DNA of 64,000 nt from an uncultured Bacilli bacterium (GCA_934085585.1 CAKOHI010000004.1:55760-119759), one strand, 5' to 3'; positions 45,681 through 54,814 are shown, numbered from the stretch's first letter. Numbers and translations: made by a program. The notes: generated by a model not told the origin, from the sequence alone.

Positions 45681-48600
45681 ATGGAAAGATTTAAAAGTTT
45701 AAGTAAAGATGCTGTAGATGTTGTTGAAGGTAGAATACTTGAGAAATGGAAAAAAGAAGATATATTAGATAAATGTATTGAAAATAGAGCAAATGATCCA
45801 TATTTCGTATTTTATGATGGACCCGCTACAGCTAATGGACATCCAGGCTTACATCATATGGTTGCAAAGTTTTTAAAAGATACTATATGTAAATATAAAA
45901 CAATGCAAGGATATAAAGTATTACGTAAAGTAGGTTGGGATACACATGGATTACCTGTTGAATTACAAGTAGAAAAAGAATTAGGATTTTCAGGTAAAAA
46001 AGATATTGAAAAATATGGTATCAAAGAATTTAACCAAAAATGTAGAGAAAGTGTATGGAAAAATGAAAGTACATTTACTGATCTTACAGAAAAAATGGGA
46101 CAATTTATTGATATTAAACATCCATATGTTACATATGATAATAATTATATTGAAACTGAATGGTGGATTTTAAAGAAATTCTTTGAGGAAGGTTTATTTT
46201 ATGAGGGTGTTAAAATACTTCCATATTGTCCAAGATGTGGGACAGGACTTGCATCTCATGAAGTAGCACAAGGTTATGAAGAAACTAGCGTTGATACTGT
46301 AATTGTACCAATGAAGAAAAAAGATGAAGATGTATACTTTTTAGTTTGGACAACTACGCCATGGACATTACTTGCAAACGTTGCATTATGTGTAAATCCA
46401 GATTATGATTATTCACTTGTTTTAAGTAAAGGTAATAAATTTATATTAGCAACATCCCTAGTAAGTAAAGTTTTAGGTGATGATGTAGAAATACTTGATA
46501 CATTTAAAGGAAGCACTTTAGAATATATGGAATATGAACAATTAATACCAGAGTTAACTGTTAATAAAAAAGGATTCTTTGTATGTTGTGATTCTTATGT
46601 TACTGCTGAAGATGGTACTGGAGTAGTACATTTAGCCCCAGCATTCGGAGCAGATGATGCTAATGTTGGAAGAAAATATAATTTACCATACTTAAATCCA
46701 GTTGGTGAAGATGGTAAATATACTGAAGGGCCATGGAAAGGTACTAATGTCTTTGCAGCTGATGAATTAGTAATAAGTTATTTAAAAGAAAATGATAAAT
46801 TATTTAGAAAACAAAGAATGGTTCATAACTATCCTCATTGTTGGAGATGTCATACACCTTTAATTTATTATTCTAAACCAAGTTATTATTTAGAAATAAC
46901 TAAAATTAAAGATAAGATAGTTGCTAATAATAAAACGGTTAATTGGTATCCATCATATGTTGGGGAAAAACGTTTTGGTAATTGGCTTGAAAATTTAAAT
47001 GATTGGGCAATTTCTCGTTCAAGATACTGGGGAACACCACTTCCATATTGGATTTGTTCATGTGGACATACTGAAATGATTGGTTCTCGTAAAGAACTAG
47101 TAGAAAAGGCAATCGAAGATATTGATGAGTCTATCGAATTACATAGACCATTTATTGATGATGTACATTTAAAATGTCCAGAATGTGGTAAAGCTATGGA
47201 AAGATGTAAAGATGTAATTGACTGTTGGTTTGATTCTGGTGCTATGCCTTTTGCACAATACCATTATCCATTTGAAAATAATGATTTATTTGAAACACAA
47301 TTTCCAGCAGATTATATTTGTGAAGGAATTGACCAAACTCGTGGATGGTTCTATACATTACTTGTTATTTCAACATTTGTTAAAGGTGTAAGTCCATTTA
47401 AAAATGTATTAGTAAATGATTTACTTTTAGATGCCCATGGAAAGAAAATGAGTAAAACAATGGGTAATATTGTTGAACCATTTACAACAATGAAAGAATA
47501 TGGTGCAGACACAGTTAGATTCTATTTACCATATGTTTCACCAGTTTGGGTTCCACTTAAATTTGATATTAATGGCCTAAAAGAAGTTCATTCTAAATTC
47601 TTTAACCCACTTAAAAATACATATAATTTCTTTTCAATGTATGCTAATATTGATGATATTGATATTAATGCTTGCAATATTCCATTAGAAAAAAGAGAAG
47701 ATATTGATAGATGGTTAATAAGTAAATATAATAAATTATTAAATTATGTAACAGAATCATATGATGAATATGATTTGAATAAAGTAGTTAGAGCTTTAAC
47801 GGATTTTGTTTCAGATGATTTATCAAATTGGTATATCAGGAGAAATAGAAATAGATTCTGGGGAAGTAAGTTAGATGATTCTAAAAAGGCAGTTTATATT
47901 ACTACATATGAAGTGTTGGTTGGTTTATCAGAAATGATGGCACCGGTTGTACCATTCCTATCTGAAGAAATGTATACTAATCTTACTGGAAAAGAATCAG
48001 TTCATCTAGCAGATTTTCCTAAATATGATGAAACTAAAATTGAAGAATTACTAGAAGAAAAAATGGATTTAGTTCGTGAACTAATAAGTATTGGAAGAAA
48101 TATTCGTGAAGAACAAAAATTAAGAGTTCGTCAACCATTAAGTGAAATCTTAATTGATGGCAAAAATAGTATGGTAATCGGAGAACTAACTGAACTAATT
48201 AAAGAAGAATTAAATGTTAAGAAGGTTACATATGTTAAAGATACATCTGAATACATGAACTTTACTGTTAAACCAAACTTTAGAAATGTAGGTAAAGTAT
48301 TTGGAAGTAACTTAAAAGAATTCCAAGATAAATTACTAGAGTTATCTTTAAATGATATTAAAAAGCTTCAAAATAATGAATCTATAAAAATGACTGTAGC
48401 AGATACTGAATATGATATTTATAGTGATATGGTTGATATAAGAATTAATGCTAAAGATGGCTTTGATGTAGGAATGGAAAATAATAACTTTGTTATTCTA
48501 AATGCCACATTAACTAATGATTTAATTAATGAAGGTATTGCTCGTGAAATTGTATCTAAAGTACAAACTATGAGAAAAAATAATAATTATGAATTAATAG

Positions 48601-48773
48601 ATAGAATAAGTGTTATTTATAATGCTAGTGTAAAAGTTAGAGAAGCTATTGAAGACTTTAGTGATTATATTAAGAAAGAAACATTGGCAACTAAAATAGA
48701 GTTTAATGAAGATGCTAATGAAGAATTCTTTATTGATAATGAAAGAGTATTAATTACTATTTCTAAAAATTAA
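45681..48773 (+). CDS. ileS: Isoleucyl-tRNA synthetase, type 2
   Basis: Charges tRNA-Ile. 1030 residues of the eukaryote-like (type 2) class: RKVGWDTHGLPVELQVEKELG, YCPRCGTGLASHEVAQGYE, WTTTPWTLLAN in the editing domain, and LLLDAHGKKMSKTMGN with KMSKT in place of KMSKS. The HIGH motif is altered: ATANGHPGLHHM gives GLHH at residues 56-59, a first/third swap of HxGH. Type 2 enzymes are poorly inhibited by mupirocin, and GxHH versions are reported as extremely resistant. I start at the ATG at 45681 with AAGGAAG upstream; a longer frame from 45621 lies inside the T-box. Confidence 0.96.
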   Translation: MERFKSLSKDAVDVVEGRILEKWKKEDILDKCIENRANDPYFVFYDGPATANGHPGLHHMVAKFLKDTICKYKTMQGYKVLRKVGWDTHGLPVELQVEKELGFSGKKDIEKYGIKEFNQKCRESVWKNESTFTDLTEKMGQFIDIKHPYVTYDNNYIETEWWILKKFFEEGLFYEGVKILPYCPRCGTGLASHEVAQGYEETSVDTVIVPMKKKDEDVYFLVWTTTPWTLLANVALCVNPDYDYSLVLSKGNKFILATSLVSKVLGDDVEILDTFKGSTLEYMEYEQLIPELTVNKKGFFVCCDSYVTAEDGTGVVHLAPAFGADDANVGRKYNLPYLNPVGEDGKYTEGPWKGTNVFAADELVISYLKENDKLFRKQRMVHNYPHCWRCHTPLIYYSKPSYYLEITKIKDKIVANNKTVNWYPSYVGEKRFGNWLENLNDWAISRSRYWGTPLPYWICSCGHTEMIGSRKELVEKAIEDIDESIELHRPFIDDVHLKCPECGKAMERCKDVIDCWFDSGAMPFAQYHYPFENNDLFETQFPADYICEGIDQTRGWFYTLLVISTFVKGVSPFKNVLVNDLLLDAHGKKMSKTMGNIVEPFTTMKEYGADTVRFYLPYVSPVWVPLKFDINGLKEVHSKFFNPLKNTYNFFSMYANIDDIDINACNIPLEKREDIDRWLISKYNKLLNYVTESYDEYDLNKVVRALTDFVSDDLSNWYIRRNRNRFWGSKLDDSKKAVYITTYEVLVGLSEMMAPVVPFLSEEMYTNLTGKESVHLADFPKYDETKIEELLEEKMDLVRELISIGRNIREEQKLRVRQPLSEILIDGKNSMVIGELTELIKEELNVKKVTYVKDTSEYMNFTVKPNFRNVGKVFGSNLKEFQDKLLELSLNDIKKLQNNESIKMTVADTEYDIYSDMVDIRINAKDGFDVGMENNNFVILNATLTNDLINEGIAREIVSKVQTMRKNNNYELIDRISVIYNASVKVREAIEDFSDYIKKETLATKIEFNEDANEEFFIDNERVLITISKN

Positions 48774-48844
48774 TTATTAAAATCGTTTTGTGATTTTTGA
48801 CAGAAAGTATTTAGTCTTTTTACGAATATGTCATAAATAAAATT

Positions 48845-48874
48845 AACTCGAATCCTTTTGAGGTTCGAGTTTTA
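48845..48874 (+). terminator. Terminator after ileS
   Basis: AACTCGAA and TTCGAGTT with an inner CCT/AGG pair and a single bulged T (48845-48871), followed by TTTATG. A weaker AAAATC/GATTTT hairpin lies just after the ileS stop. Confidence 0.75.
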
Positions 48875-48906
48875 TGATATGAAAAATTGTTTAAAATAGT
48901 GCCTTT

Positions 48907-48935
48907 TTGACAATACGGAAATTTTTTGTTATTAT
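48907..48935 (+). promoter_or_regulatory. Promoter of a candidate small RNA
   Basis: -35 TTGACA (48907-48912), 17 nt, -10 TATTAT (48930-48935), with no coding frame downstream before the terminator at 49023. Confidence 0.75.
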
Positions 48936-48940
48936 TAGTA

Positions 48941-49058
48941 TGTAAGCAAGTGAATTTGCATAAAATAAAAAAGAGGAACATTTGGTCTTGCAAGTGAATG
49001 CCTTCTCTAAATTAAAGGGTTTGACACTCTCAAAGTTGAAGAGTGTCTTATTTTTTTA
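48941..49058 (+). ncRNA. Orphan small RNA of about 118 nt
   Basis: Bounded by a consensus promoter and a strong terminator: GACACTCT (49023-49030) pairs with AGAGTGTC (49040-49047), then TTATTTTTTT. It contains no plausible reading frame with a ribosome site. The 10-mer GCAAGTGAAT occurs twice (about 48956 and 48990), the first inside a small GCAA...TTGC hairpin. I could not match it to 6S RNA, SRP RNA, tmRNA or a known riboswitch. Function unknown. Confidence 0.6.
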
Positions 49059-49134
49059 TTGCTAGTACCAATAAGGTAGAAAGTAACAAAATGATAGCAA
49101 TGAGCTTTAATATTTTTTCATAAAAACATGAAGA

Positions 49135-49163
49135 TTGCTATTTCTAAAAATAAATGATAAAAT
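49135..49163 (+). promoter_or_regulatory. Promoter of the tRNA-Arg gene
   Basis: -35 TTGCTA (49135-49140), 17 nt, -10 TAAAAT (49158-49163), start expected near the tRNA 5' end. Confidence 0.55.
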
Positions 49164-49171
49164 GTTTATGG

Positions 49172-49248
49172 GTCCTTGTAGCTCAGTTGGATAGAGCATA
49201 TGCCTCCGACGCATAGGGTCATGAGTTCGATTCTCATCGAGGACACCA
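49172..49248 (+). tRNA. tRNA-Arg (anticodon CCG)
   Basis: Full cloverleaf: acceptor GTCCTTG/CGAGGAC, D arm GCTC/GAGC, anticodon stem TATGC/GCATA with loop CTCCGAC (anticodon CCG, reads CGG), T arm ATGAG/CTCAT with TTCGATT, and an encoded CCA end (49246-49248). The gene at 49284 follows without a clear terminator and is probably on the same transcript. Confidence 0.96.
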
Positions 49249-49283
49249 TAATTTTTTTGCTTTCAACGAAGGAGATGCTAATA

Positions 49284-49799
49284 ATGAAAATTGCAGAGAA
49301 AAAAACAAAAATTGAAGCTTTAGAGAATTTAATATTTAAAAAGAAGCAACAAACAGAAAAGAATACTAAAGCATTAGAAATACTAGAATTAGAATATAAA
49401 AGATTAAATCAGTCTGGGATGCCAATGCTTTTATTTGTTTATCAAGATGATATTAATTCTAAATATAATTATATTTACTATTGCCCAGATTTAGATTCAG
49501 TTAAATTAGAAAGTAGCGAAAAAGAAAATAGTTTTTTAGAAAATACTCTTGATTTACGTGAAAAATTTAATGAGTTAGTAATTTCTAAAGAAGATATTAG
49601 TTCTTTGGACTCAAAAGTTATTCAAGTAGCTATAAATAATGTTAAGTCTATTATTAATGATGCAATTAATTTTGGGCTTGTTAAAAGTTGGAATGAAGTT
49701 AGAGAATTTCTAGAAATTGTTCCAAATTGTTTTTTTACTAGTTCTTTAGATGAAGATAAACAAAACGATATAACTTTAAAAAGAACATATATTTTATAA
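49284..49799 (+). CDS. Unknown protein with coiled-coil start
   Basis: 171 residues. The first 45 are Lys/Glu-rich with heptad spacing (KTKIEALENLIFKKKQQTEKNTKALEILELEYKRL), a likely coiled coil; the rest is mixed and has no known motif. The start is the ATG at 49284 with AAGGAG eleven bases upstream; an in-frame extension would run into the tRNA. Function unknown. Confidence 0.6.
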   Translation: MKIAEKKTKIEALENLIFKKKQQTEKNTKALEILELEYKRLNQSGMPMLLFVYQDDINSKYNYIYYCPDLDSVKLESSEKENSFLENTLDLREKFNELVISKEDISSLDSKVIQVAINNVKSIINDAINFGLVKSWNEVREFLEIVPNCFFTSSLDEDKQNDITLKRTYIL

Positions 49800-49825
49800 A
49801 ATTAATATATAAAAGCAACAAATTG

Positions 49826-49854
49826 TTGCATATTAGTAGATATAGTGTTATAAT
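49826..49854 (+). promoter_or_regulatory. Promoter of a very short RNA
   Basis: -35 TTGCAT (49826-49831), 17 nt, -10 TATAAT (49849-49854). Confidence 0.65.
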
Positions 49855-49860
49855 GTAATT

Positions 49861-49912
49861 GGCAACAAGTATGCGCTTACCAAAGTCATTTTCTTACTTG
49901 TTGCTTTTATTT
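49861..49912 (+). ncRNA. Candidate small RNA of about 50 nt, one hairpin
   Basis: GCAACAAGTA (49862-49871) pairs exactly with TACTTGTTGC (49895-49904), followed by TTTTATTT; the loop is 23 nt. The expected transcription start is within one or two bases of the stem, so almost the whole RNA is the hairpin. A smaller hairpin with the same GCAACA...TGTTGC arms lies upstream of the promoter (49815-49829). Function unknown. Confidence 0.5.
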
Positions 49913-49936
49913 GGTATTAATTTTTTTTAGGTAATG

Positions 49937-49945
49937 TGATATAAT
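49937..49945 (+). promoter_or_regulatory. Extended -10 promoter of yqeG
   Basis: TGATATAAT, 23 bases before the yqeG ATG. Confidence 0.5.
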
Positions 49946-49968
49946 TTTAAAAGAAAAGGAATGATTAT

Positions 49969-50490
49969 ATGCTTGATTTATTTATACCTGATGTATATGC
50001 TCAAAGTATTTATACAATTAATTATAAAAAATTGAAAAAAAATGGAATTAAATGTTTGTTATTTGATTTAGATAATACGATTGCTTCATATAAAACAAAA
50101 GAACCAGATCAAAAAGTTAAAGAGCTTATAGCACGTTTAGAAGAAGATTTTAAAGTTATTATTATATCTAATAGTAATAAAAATAGATTAAGACCTTTTA
50201 AAGAAAAGTTGAATATAGATGTTGCTTTTAGTAGTAAAAAGCCTTTAAAAGGAAAGTATAAAAAAATATTATCTTTATATAAATTTAGAATTGATGAAGT
50301 TGCTTGTATTGGAGATCAATTACTTACTGATATTCTTGGTGCTAATAGAATGGGGTTTACTAGTATTCTTGTAAATAGAGTGGCAAAATATGAAATGTTT
50401 TTTACGAGAGTTAATAGATTTTTTGAAGGATTTATTTTAAAAAAACTAGCCAAAAAAAATATTTTAGTAAGTGGTGTTTATTATGATTAA
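49969..50490 (+). CDS. yqeG: HAD-superfamily phosphatase YqeG
   Basis: 173 residues. The HAD motif I CLLFDLDNTIASY, motif II IIISNSNKNR and motif III/IV CIGDQLLTDILGANRMG are all present, in the short form of the YqeG (HAD-IIIA) family, related to phosphatidylglycerophosphate phosphatase. AAGGAA precedes the ATG. It overlaps yqeH by eight bases, an order conserved in Bacillota. Confidence 0.92.
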   Translation: MLDLFIPDVYAQSIYTINYKKLKKNGIKCLLFDLDNTIASYKTKEPDQKVKELIARLEEDFKVIIISNSNKNRLRPFKEKLNIDVAFSSKKPLKGKYKKILSLYKFRIDEVACIGDQLLTDILGANRMGFTSILVNRVAKYEMFFTRVNRFFEGFILKKLAKKNILVSGVYYD

Positions 50491-51397
50491 GTGTGTAGGT
50501 TGTGGGATAAAATTACAAGATATTAATCCGAATGAGGTTGGATATACTCCGAATATGGATAATAAATTGTGTGAAAGATGTTTTAAACTCAAAAACTATA
50601 ACGTTTTAGTAAATCAAGGTGTAAATATTAATAATGATAAGTTGCTTGATAAAATAAATAAGTTAAATGTATTTGTATTTTTTTTAGTAGATTTTGTTAA
50701 TTTAGATAAAGAAGTAATTGATACTTTTAAAAAAATTAAGAGTGAAAAAGTATTGGTAATATCTAAAGTTGATATTATTCCTAAAAATATAAAATATGAT
50801 AAATTGATTGCAAATATAAAGAATGTTTATGAAATTAGTGATGATATAATACTTTCAAGCAGTAAAAATAATTTTAATATAAAGAAAATTATAGATTTAT
50901 GTAAAATGAAAAAAAATGTGGTTTTAGTAGGTTTTACAAATGCTGGTAAAAGTAGTTTAATAAATAATATGTTAGATAGTGATATAACTGTAAGTAGAAA
51001 ATCTAATACAACTCAAGATTTTATAAAATTAAAAGCAGATGAATTTGTAATTTATGATGCTCCGGGTTTTATGAGTAATTTTAATAGAGAAAATATACCT
51101 AGAAGTGTTATTAGACCTAAGGTTTATCAATTGCCTAAAAAACATTATCTATTGATTGGGGATGTAAAACTAAATATTTTAGAAGATACTAATTTTACTA
51201 TATATGTAAGTAATGAGGTAAATATTTTAAGAAGAAGAGAACAAGAAGTAATTGATTGTAATATAATTATTCCTAAAAATAGTGATTTGATATTAAAGGG
51301 AATGGGTTTTATAAAATTTAAAAATACCTCATTAATTAGTTTAAATACCTCAAATTATGAAATTAGAAGTTCTATAATAGGTGATAATAATGAGTAA
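50483..51397 (+). CDS. yqeH: Ribosome-biogenesis GTPase YqeH
   Basis: Circularly permuted GTPase needed for 30S assembly. About 304 residues: N-terminal zinc finger (CVGCGIKLQ...CERCFKL), then the G motifs in permuted order, SKVDIIP (G4) before GFTNAGKSSLINN (G1) and DAPGF (G3). I start at the ATG at 50483 with GGTG six bases upstream; the GTG at 50471 is less likely. Overlaps yqeG upstream and mutL downstream by eight bases each. Confidence 0.92.
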   Translation: MIKCVGCGIKLQDINPNEVGYTPNMDNKLCERCFKLKNYNVLVNQGVNINNDKLLDKINKLNVFVFFLVDFVNLDKEVIDTFKKIKSEKVLVISKVDIIPKNIKYDKLIANIKNVYEISDDIILSSSKNNFNIKKIIDLCKMKKNVVLVGFTNAGKSSLINNMLDSDITVSRKSNTTQDFIKLKADEFVIYDAPGFMSNFNRENIPRSVIRPKVYQLPKKHYLLIGDVKLNILEDTNFTIYVSNEVNILRRREQEVIDCNIIIPKNSDLILKGMGFIKFKNTSLISLNTSNYEIRSSIIGDNNE

Positions 51398-53147
51398 AAT
51401 AAGAGTTATGAGTGAAAATCTTGCTAATAAGATTGCAGCTGGAGAAGTCGTAGAAAAATGTGCATCTGTATTAAAAGAATTAGTTGAAAATTCTATAGAT
51501 GCTGGATCAACAAATATTAAAGTTATCCTTAAAAATGGTGGATTAAATGAAATAACTGTTATTGATAATGGTATTGGAATGGATCCAGATGATGCTAAAC
51601 TCGCTTTTTATAGACATGCTACGAGTAAAATATATAAAGATGATGATTTATATTTTATTGAGACTTTGGGATTTAGAGGTGAAGCTTTAGCAAGTATAGC
51701 TAGTGTATCTGAAGTAGTTTTAAATACTTGTGATGGATTTGTTGGTACTAAAGTTCATATCAAGGGTGGTGAATTACTTTCTGTTAGTGATGCACCTTTA
51801 AGAACTGGGACAGAGATTCATATAACAAATTTGTTTTATAATACTCCGGCGAGACTTAAATATTTGAAAAGTGAAGTAACTGAGTTAAATAATTGTACTC
51901 AATTTATTGAAAAATTAGCATTATCAAAACCAGAAATAGCATTTAGTTTAAGTAATAATGATAGGTTAGTAGTTAAAACTAGTGGAAGTAATAATTTGCT
52001 TAAAACAATTCATGAAATTTATGGTTTAAATGTTTCAAGTAATATGTTAGAATTAAAGTGTAGTAGTGATGATTTTTTAGTAACTGGTTATATATCAAAG
52101 CCTAGTATACTTAAAAAAAATAGAAATCATTTTAATGCATTTGTAAATGGAAGGATAATTAAGAATGTAGAAATTAATAGAGCCATAAATGATGCTTATA
52201 ATACTTATAAACATGAAGGCTTTTATCCGATTGTGGTTATTAATATTTTTACAGATCCTACCCTCGTGGATGTTAATATTCATCCTACTAAACAAGATAT
52301 TAAAATGAGTAAAATGGAGGTATTAACTGATTTAATATATAAAGAGATTAAAAAAGTTCTTTACAATAATATGCTTATTCCTGATGCTGTAATAGATGAA
52401 GTAAAGAAGAATGTAAAAGATGATGATTCTTTTATAAGTTTAAATGAAGTATATAGTACAAATAATGATATAGAAGATAATGAGATAGTAGTAAATGAAG
52501 AGATTATACAAACATCAATGGATTTTGGAAAAAAAGAAGACATAATAGTAAATGAAGAATTTAAAAGTTTGAATCTTTATCCGGTTGGTCAAGTTCATGG
52601 TACTTATATAATTGCTGAAAATGAAGATGGAATGTTTATTCTTGATCAACATGCAGCTCATGAAAGAGTTAATTATGAAATGATAACAAAAATGTTTAAA
52701 GAAGAAAATGTAAGTATTATAGATATGTTAGTGCCAATGAAGTTTGAGTTATCTACGAGTGATTATATAGCATTTATGGATAAAAAAAGTGTATTAGTAG
52801 AATTAGGGTTTAAAATTGAAGAGTTTGGTATTAATACAGTAATAATAAAAAGTCATCCAACTTGGCTTAAAAGTAATTATGAAGGTGATAATTTAAAATA
52901 TATAGTAGATTTAGTAATAGATTCAAGTAAGAATTTTAATAAGGATAGATTTTTAGATAGTTTAGCTAAAATGGTTAGTTGTAAAATGAGTGTTAAAGCT
53001 AATGAACATTTAAGTAAGATGGAAATGGAAAAATTACTTAAAGATTTAGTTAAATGTGATAATCCTTATAATTGTTGTCATGGTAGACCATCAATTATGA
53101 AATTTAGTAATTATGAATTAGAAAAAATGTTTAGGAGAGTGTTATAA
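51390..53147 (+). CDS. mutL: DNA mismatch repair protein MutL
   Basis: 585 residues. The GHKL ATPase N-terminus shows IAAGEVVEKCASVLKELVENSIDAG, DNGIGM and TLGFRGEALASIASVSEV; NIHPTKQDIKM closes the transducer domain. The C-terminal part has DQHAAHERVNYE, the DQHA-x2-E-x4-E endonuclease motif, and CHGRPSIMKF. So this MutL is expected to nick DNA itself, as in bacteria without MutH. No mutS in the window. ATG at 51390 with AGGTGA upstream. Confidence 0.95.
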   Translation: MSKIRVMSENLANKIAAGEVVEKCASVLKELVENSIDAGSTNIKVILKNGGLNEITVIDNGIGMDPDDAKLAFYRHATSKIYKDDDLYFIETLGFRGEALASIASVSEVVLNTCDGFVGTKVHIKGGELLSVSDAPLRTGTEIHITNLFYNTPARLKYLKSEVTELNNCTQFIEKLALSKPEIAFSLSNNDRLVVKTSGSNNLLKTIHEIYGLNVSSNMLELKCSSDDFLVTGYISKPSILKKNRNHFNAFVNGRIIKNVEINRAINDAYNTYKHEGFYPIVVINIFTDPTLVDVNIHPTKQDIKMSKMEVLTDLIYKEIKKVLYNNMLIPDAVIDEVKKNVKDDDSFISLNEVYSTNNDIEDNEIVVNEEIIQTSMDFGKKEDIIVNEEFKSLNLYPVGQVHGTYIIAENEDGMFILDQHAAHERVNYEMITKMFKEENVSIIDMLVPMKFELSTSDYIAFMDKKSVLVELGFKIEEFGINTVIIKSHPTWLKSNYEGDNLKYIVDLVIDSSKNFNKDRFLDSLAKMVSCKMSVKANEHLSKMEMEKLLKDLVKCDNPYNCCHGRPSIMKFSNYELEKMFRRVL

Positions 53148-54148
53148 TGTTACCAGAAAAGAAAAAAAGATTAATAATTGGAATAGTGGCGGTTTTATTA
53201 ATTATTTTAGTAGTATTGGGGTTATGGAAGTTATCAAATTATCTTAAATCTAGAAATAATGTTACAGATGAAAAAAGTAATGATGCGTATCCAGAAGAAT
53301 ATTCTTATTATGGAATAGTAAAAGATAAAGATGGAATATATAAATTATATGGAATTAGTGATAATGCAGAAGAGTATTTAAATGTTAGAACATTTTATGA
53401 TATTAAAAGTTTTGAACTTTTGAATGATAAGTTAATGATTTATTCAGACGCTACGAATGAAGTAAGATATGATAAAAAATTAGATGAATTTTATTTTTAT
53501 GTATTAGATGATTATTATTCTAATAAAGAAGATATAAAATTAGGTGATAATATAGTAGTTAGTAAAGATGGTTCTAGTATTGTTTATTGGAAGTTTGATA
53601 GTGATGATAAGAAAAATGTAACTAATGATAGTTTAGATACTAATTATTATGTTGTTAAAGATAAGATTTATTATGTTTTAAATGATGGTATTTATGAATA
53701 TGATACTACAAAAAATGAAGAAAATAAGGTAGTATTAAAAAATTCATATGATAATGTGGAATTACTTAATGCAAATGAAGAATTTATATTTGTTAATTAT
53801 AATAATAATTTTTGGGCTTATAGAATAAAGAATTCTGTTAGAGTAAAAATTGAAGATTATATTAAAGAAGAATATGATTTTGTGGGGTATACTAATTCAG
53901 GATTTATGTTAAGAATGTATAATGATATTATGGAATTTTCTTTAGTAAATAATAAGTTATCTGGTAAAACTTTTAATGTTTTAGGTTATGAAGTAACTGG
54001 ACTTATAGATCTTGGAGATAGTAATTATTATATGAATTTAACTAATGATAATGAAGAAGAAAAAAGTGTTTTAGTGGATATGAAAAGAGAAAAAATTATA
54101 AGAGAATTTGAAAATGATTATTTATATTTAATAAAGGTGGCACAATGA
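53147..54148 (+). CDS. Membrane-anchored extracellular protein, unknown
   Basis: 333 residues with an N-terminal span (LIIGIVAVLLIILVVLGLW) and a beta-strand-rich outside part with repeated Tyr/Asp/Asn patterns (YYGIVKDKDGIYKLYGI, YYVVKDKIYYVLNDGIYEYD) that suggest a propeller-like fold. No known family. Its ATG overlaps the mutL stop and its end overlaps yceD by four bases, so it is embedded in a housekeeping operon. Compare the protein encoded at 23434. Confidence 0.6.
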   Translation: MLPEKKKRLIIGIVAVLLIILVVLGLWKLSNYLKSRNNVTDEKSNDAYPEEYSYYGIVKDKDGIYKLYGISDNAEEYLNVRTFYDIKSFELLNDKLMIYSDATNEVRYDKKLDEFYFYVLDDYYSNKEDIKLGDNIVVSKDGSSIVYWKFDSDDKKNVTNDSLDTNYYVVKDKIYYVLNDGIYEYDTTKNEENKVVLKNSYDNVELLNANEEFIFVNYNNNFWAYRIKNSVRVKIEDYIKEEYDFVGYTNSGFMLRMYNDIMEFSLVNNKLSGKTFNVLGYEVTGLIDLGDSNYYMNLTNDNEEEKSVLVDMKREKIIREFENDYLYLIKVAQ

Positions 54149-54615
54149 AAATAAATTTAAATTTATTGCCGGTAGAAATTGATACAATAGTAAAAATACC
54201 TGAAGATTTTTATTTAAAAACTAGTATAAAAAATTTAAGTGATGTTAAAGTAAAGGGAATTATTAAATATAATGCTAGTGATGAAGTGGTAGTTAATTTA
54301 GAAGTTGATGGGGTTATGGAGCTTAATGATGCTGTTACAAATGAACTAATTAATTATCCATTTTCGTTTGAAATTGATGAAAATTTAGAAGAAAATGAAG
54401 AAAATTGTGCAAAATATTTAGAAAAAAGTCAAAATATACTTGATATAATTGAATTTTTATGGGAGAATATTGTATTGGAAGTTCCCATTAGGGTTACAAA
54501 TCTAACGAATGCTCATTTGAAGGGTAATGGTTGGGAGTTAAATAGTAAAGAAGATAATGATGGGGTAGATCCAAGATTTGAAAAATTGAATGAATTATTT
54601 AAAGGTGGTGAATAA
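54145..54615 (+). CDS. yceD: YceD family (DUF177) protein
   Basis: 156 residues of the family that normally precedes rpmF and supports 23S rRNA accumulation. The pattern VKVKGIIKYNASDEVVVNLEVDGVMELNDAVTNE (the usual Cys residues of this region are absent) and the end DPRFEKLNELF are typical. Two bases before rpmF. Confidence 0.85.
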   Translation: MKINLNLLPVEIDTIVKIPEDFYLKTSIKNLSDVKVKGIIKYNASDEVVVNLEVDGVMELNDAVTNELINYPFSFEIDENLEENEENCAKYLEKSQNILDIIEFLWENIVLEVPIRVTNLTNAHLKGNGWELNSKEDNDGVDPRFEKLNELFKGGE

Positions 54616-54617
54616 AT

Positions 54618-54806
54618 ATGGCAGTTCCTTTTAGAAGAACAAGTAAAACAAAAAAAAGAATGCGTAGAACTCATTTAAAAAAAGAAGTTGGTGCATTAAC
54701 AAAATGTTCTAAATGTGGGGCAACATTAAGACCTCATAGAGCATGTACTAAATGTGGAAATTACAATGGAAAAACAGTAATTAATGTAGAAAATGGTGAA
54801 GAATAG
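54618..54806 (+). CDS. rpmF: 50S ribosomal protein L32
   Basis: 62 residues starting MAVPFRRTSKTKKRMRRTH, with a four-Cys zinc ribbon (CSKCGATLRPHRACTKCG). AAAGGTGGTGA precedes the ATG. The terminator follows nine bases after the stop. Confidence 0.97.
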   Translation: MAVPFRRTSKTKKRMRRTHLKKEVGALTKCSKCGATLRPHRACTKCGNYNGKTVINVENGEE

Positions 54807-54814
54807 AATTTAAT

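Noticed and set aside
48941..49058. 6S RNA
   Set aside because: The 5' and 3' parts cannot form the long closing stem and central bubble, and the RNA is too short.
49200..49283. N-terminal extension of the coiled-coil protein into the tRNA gene
   Set aside because: The extension reads through the tRNA-Arg; AAGGAG before 49284 marks the real start.
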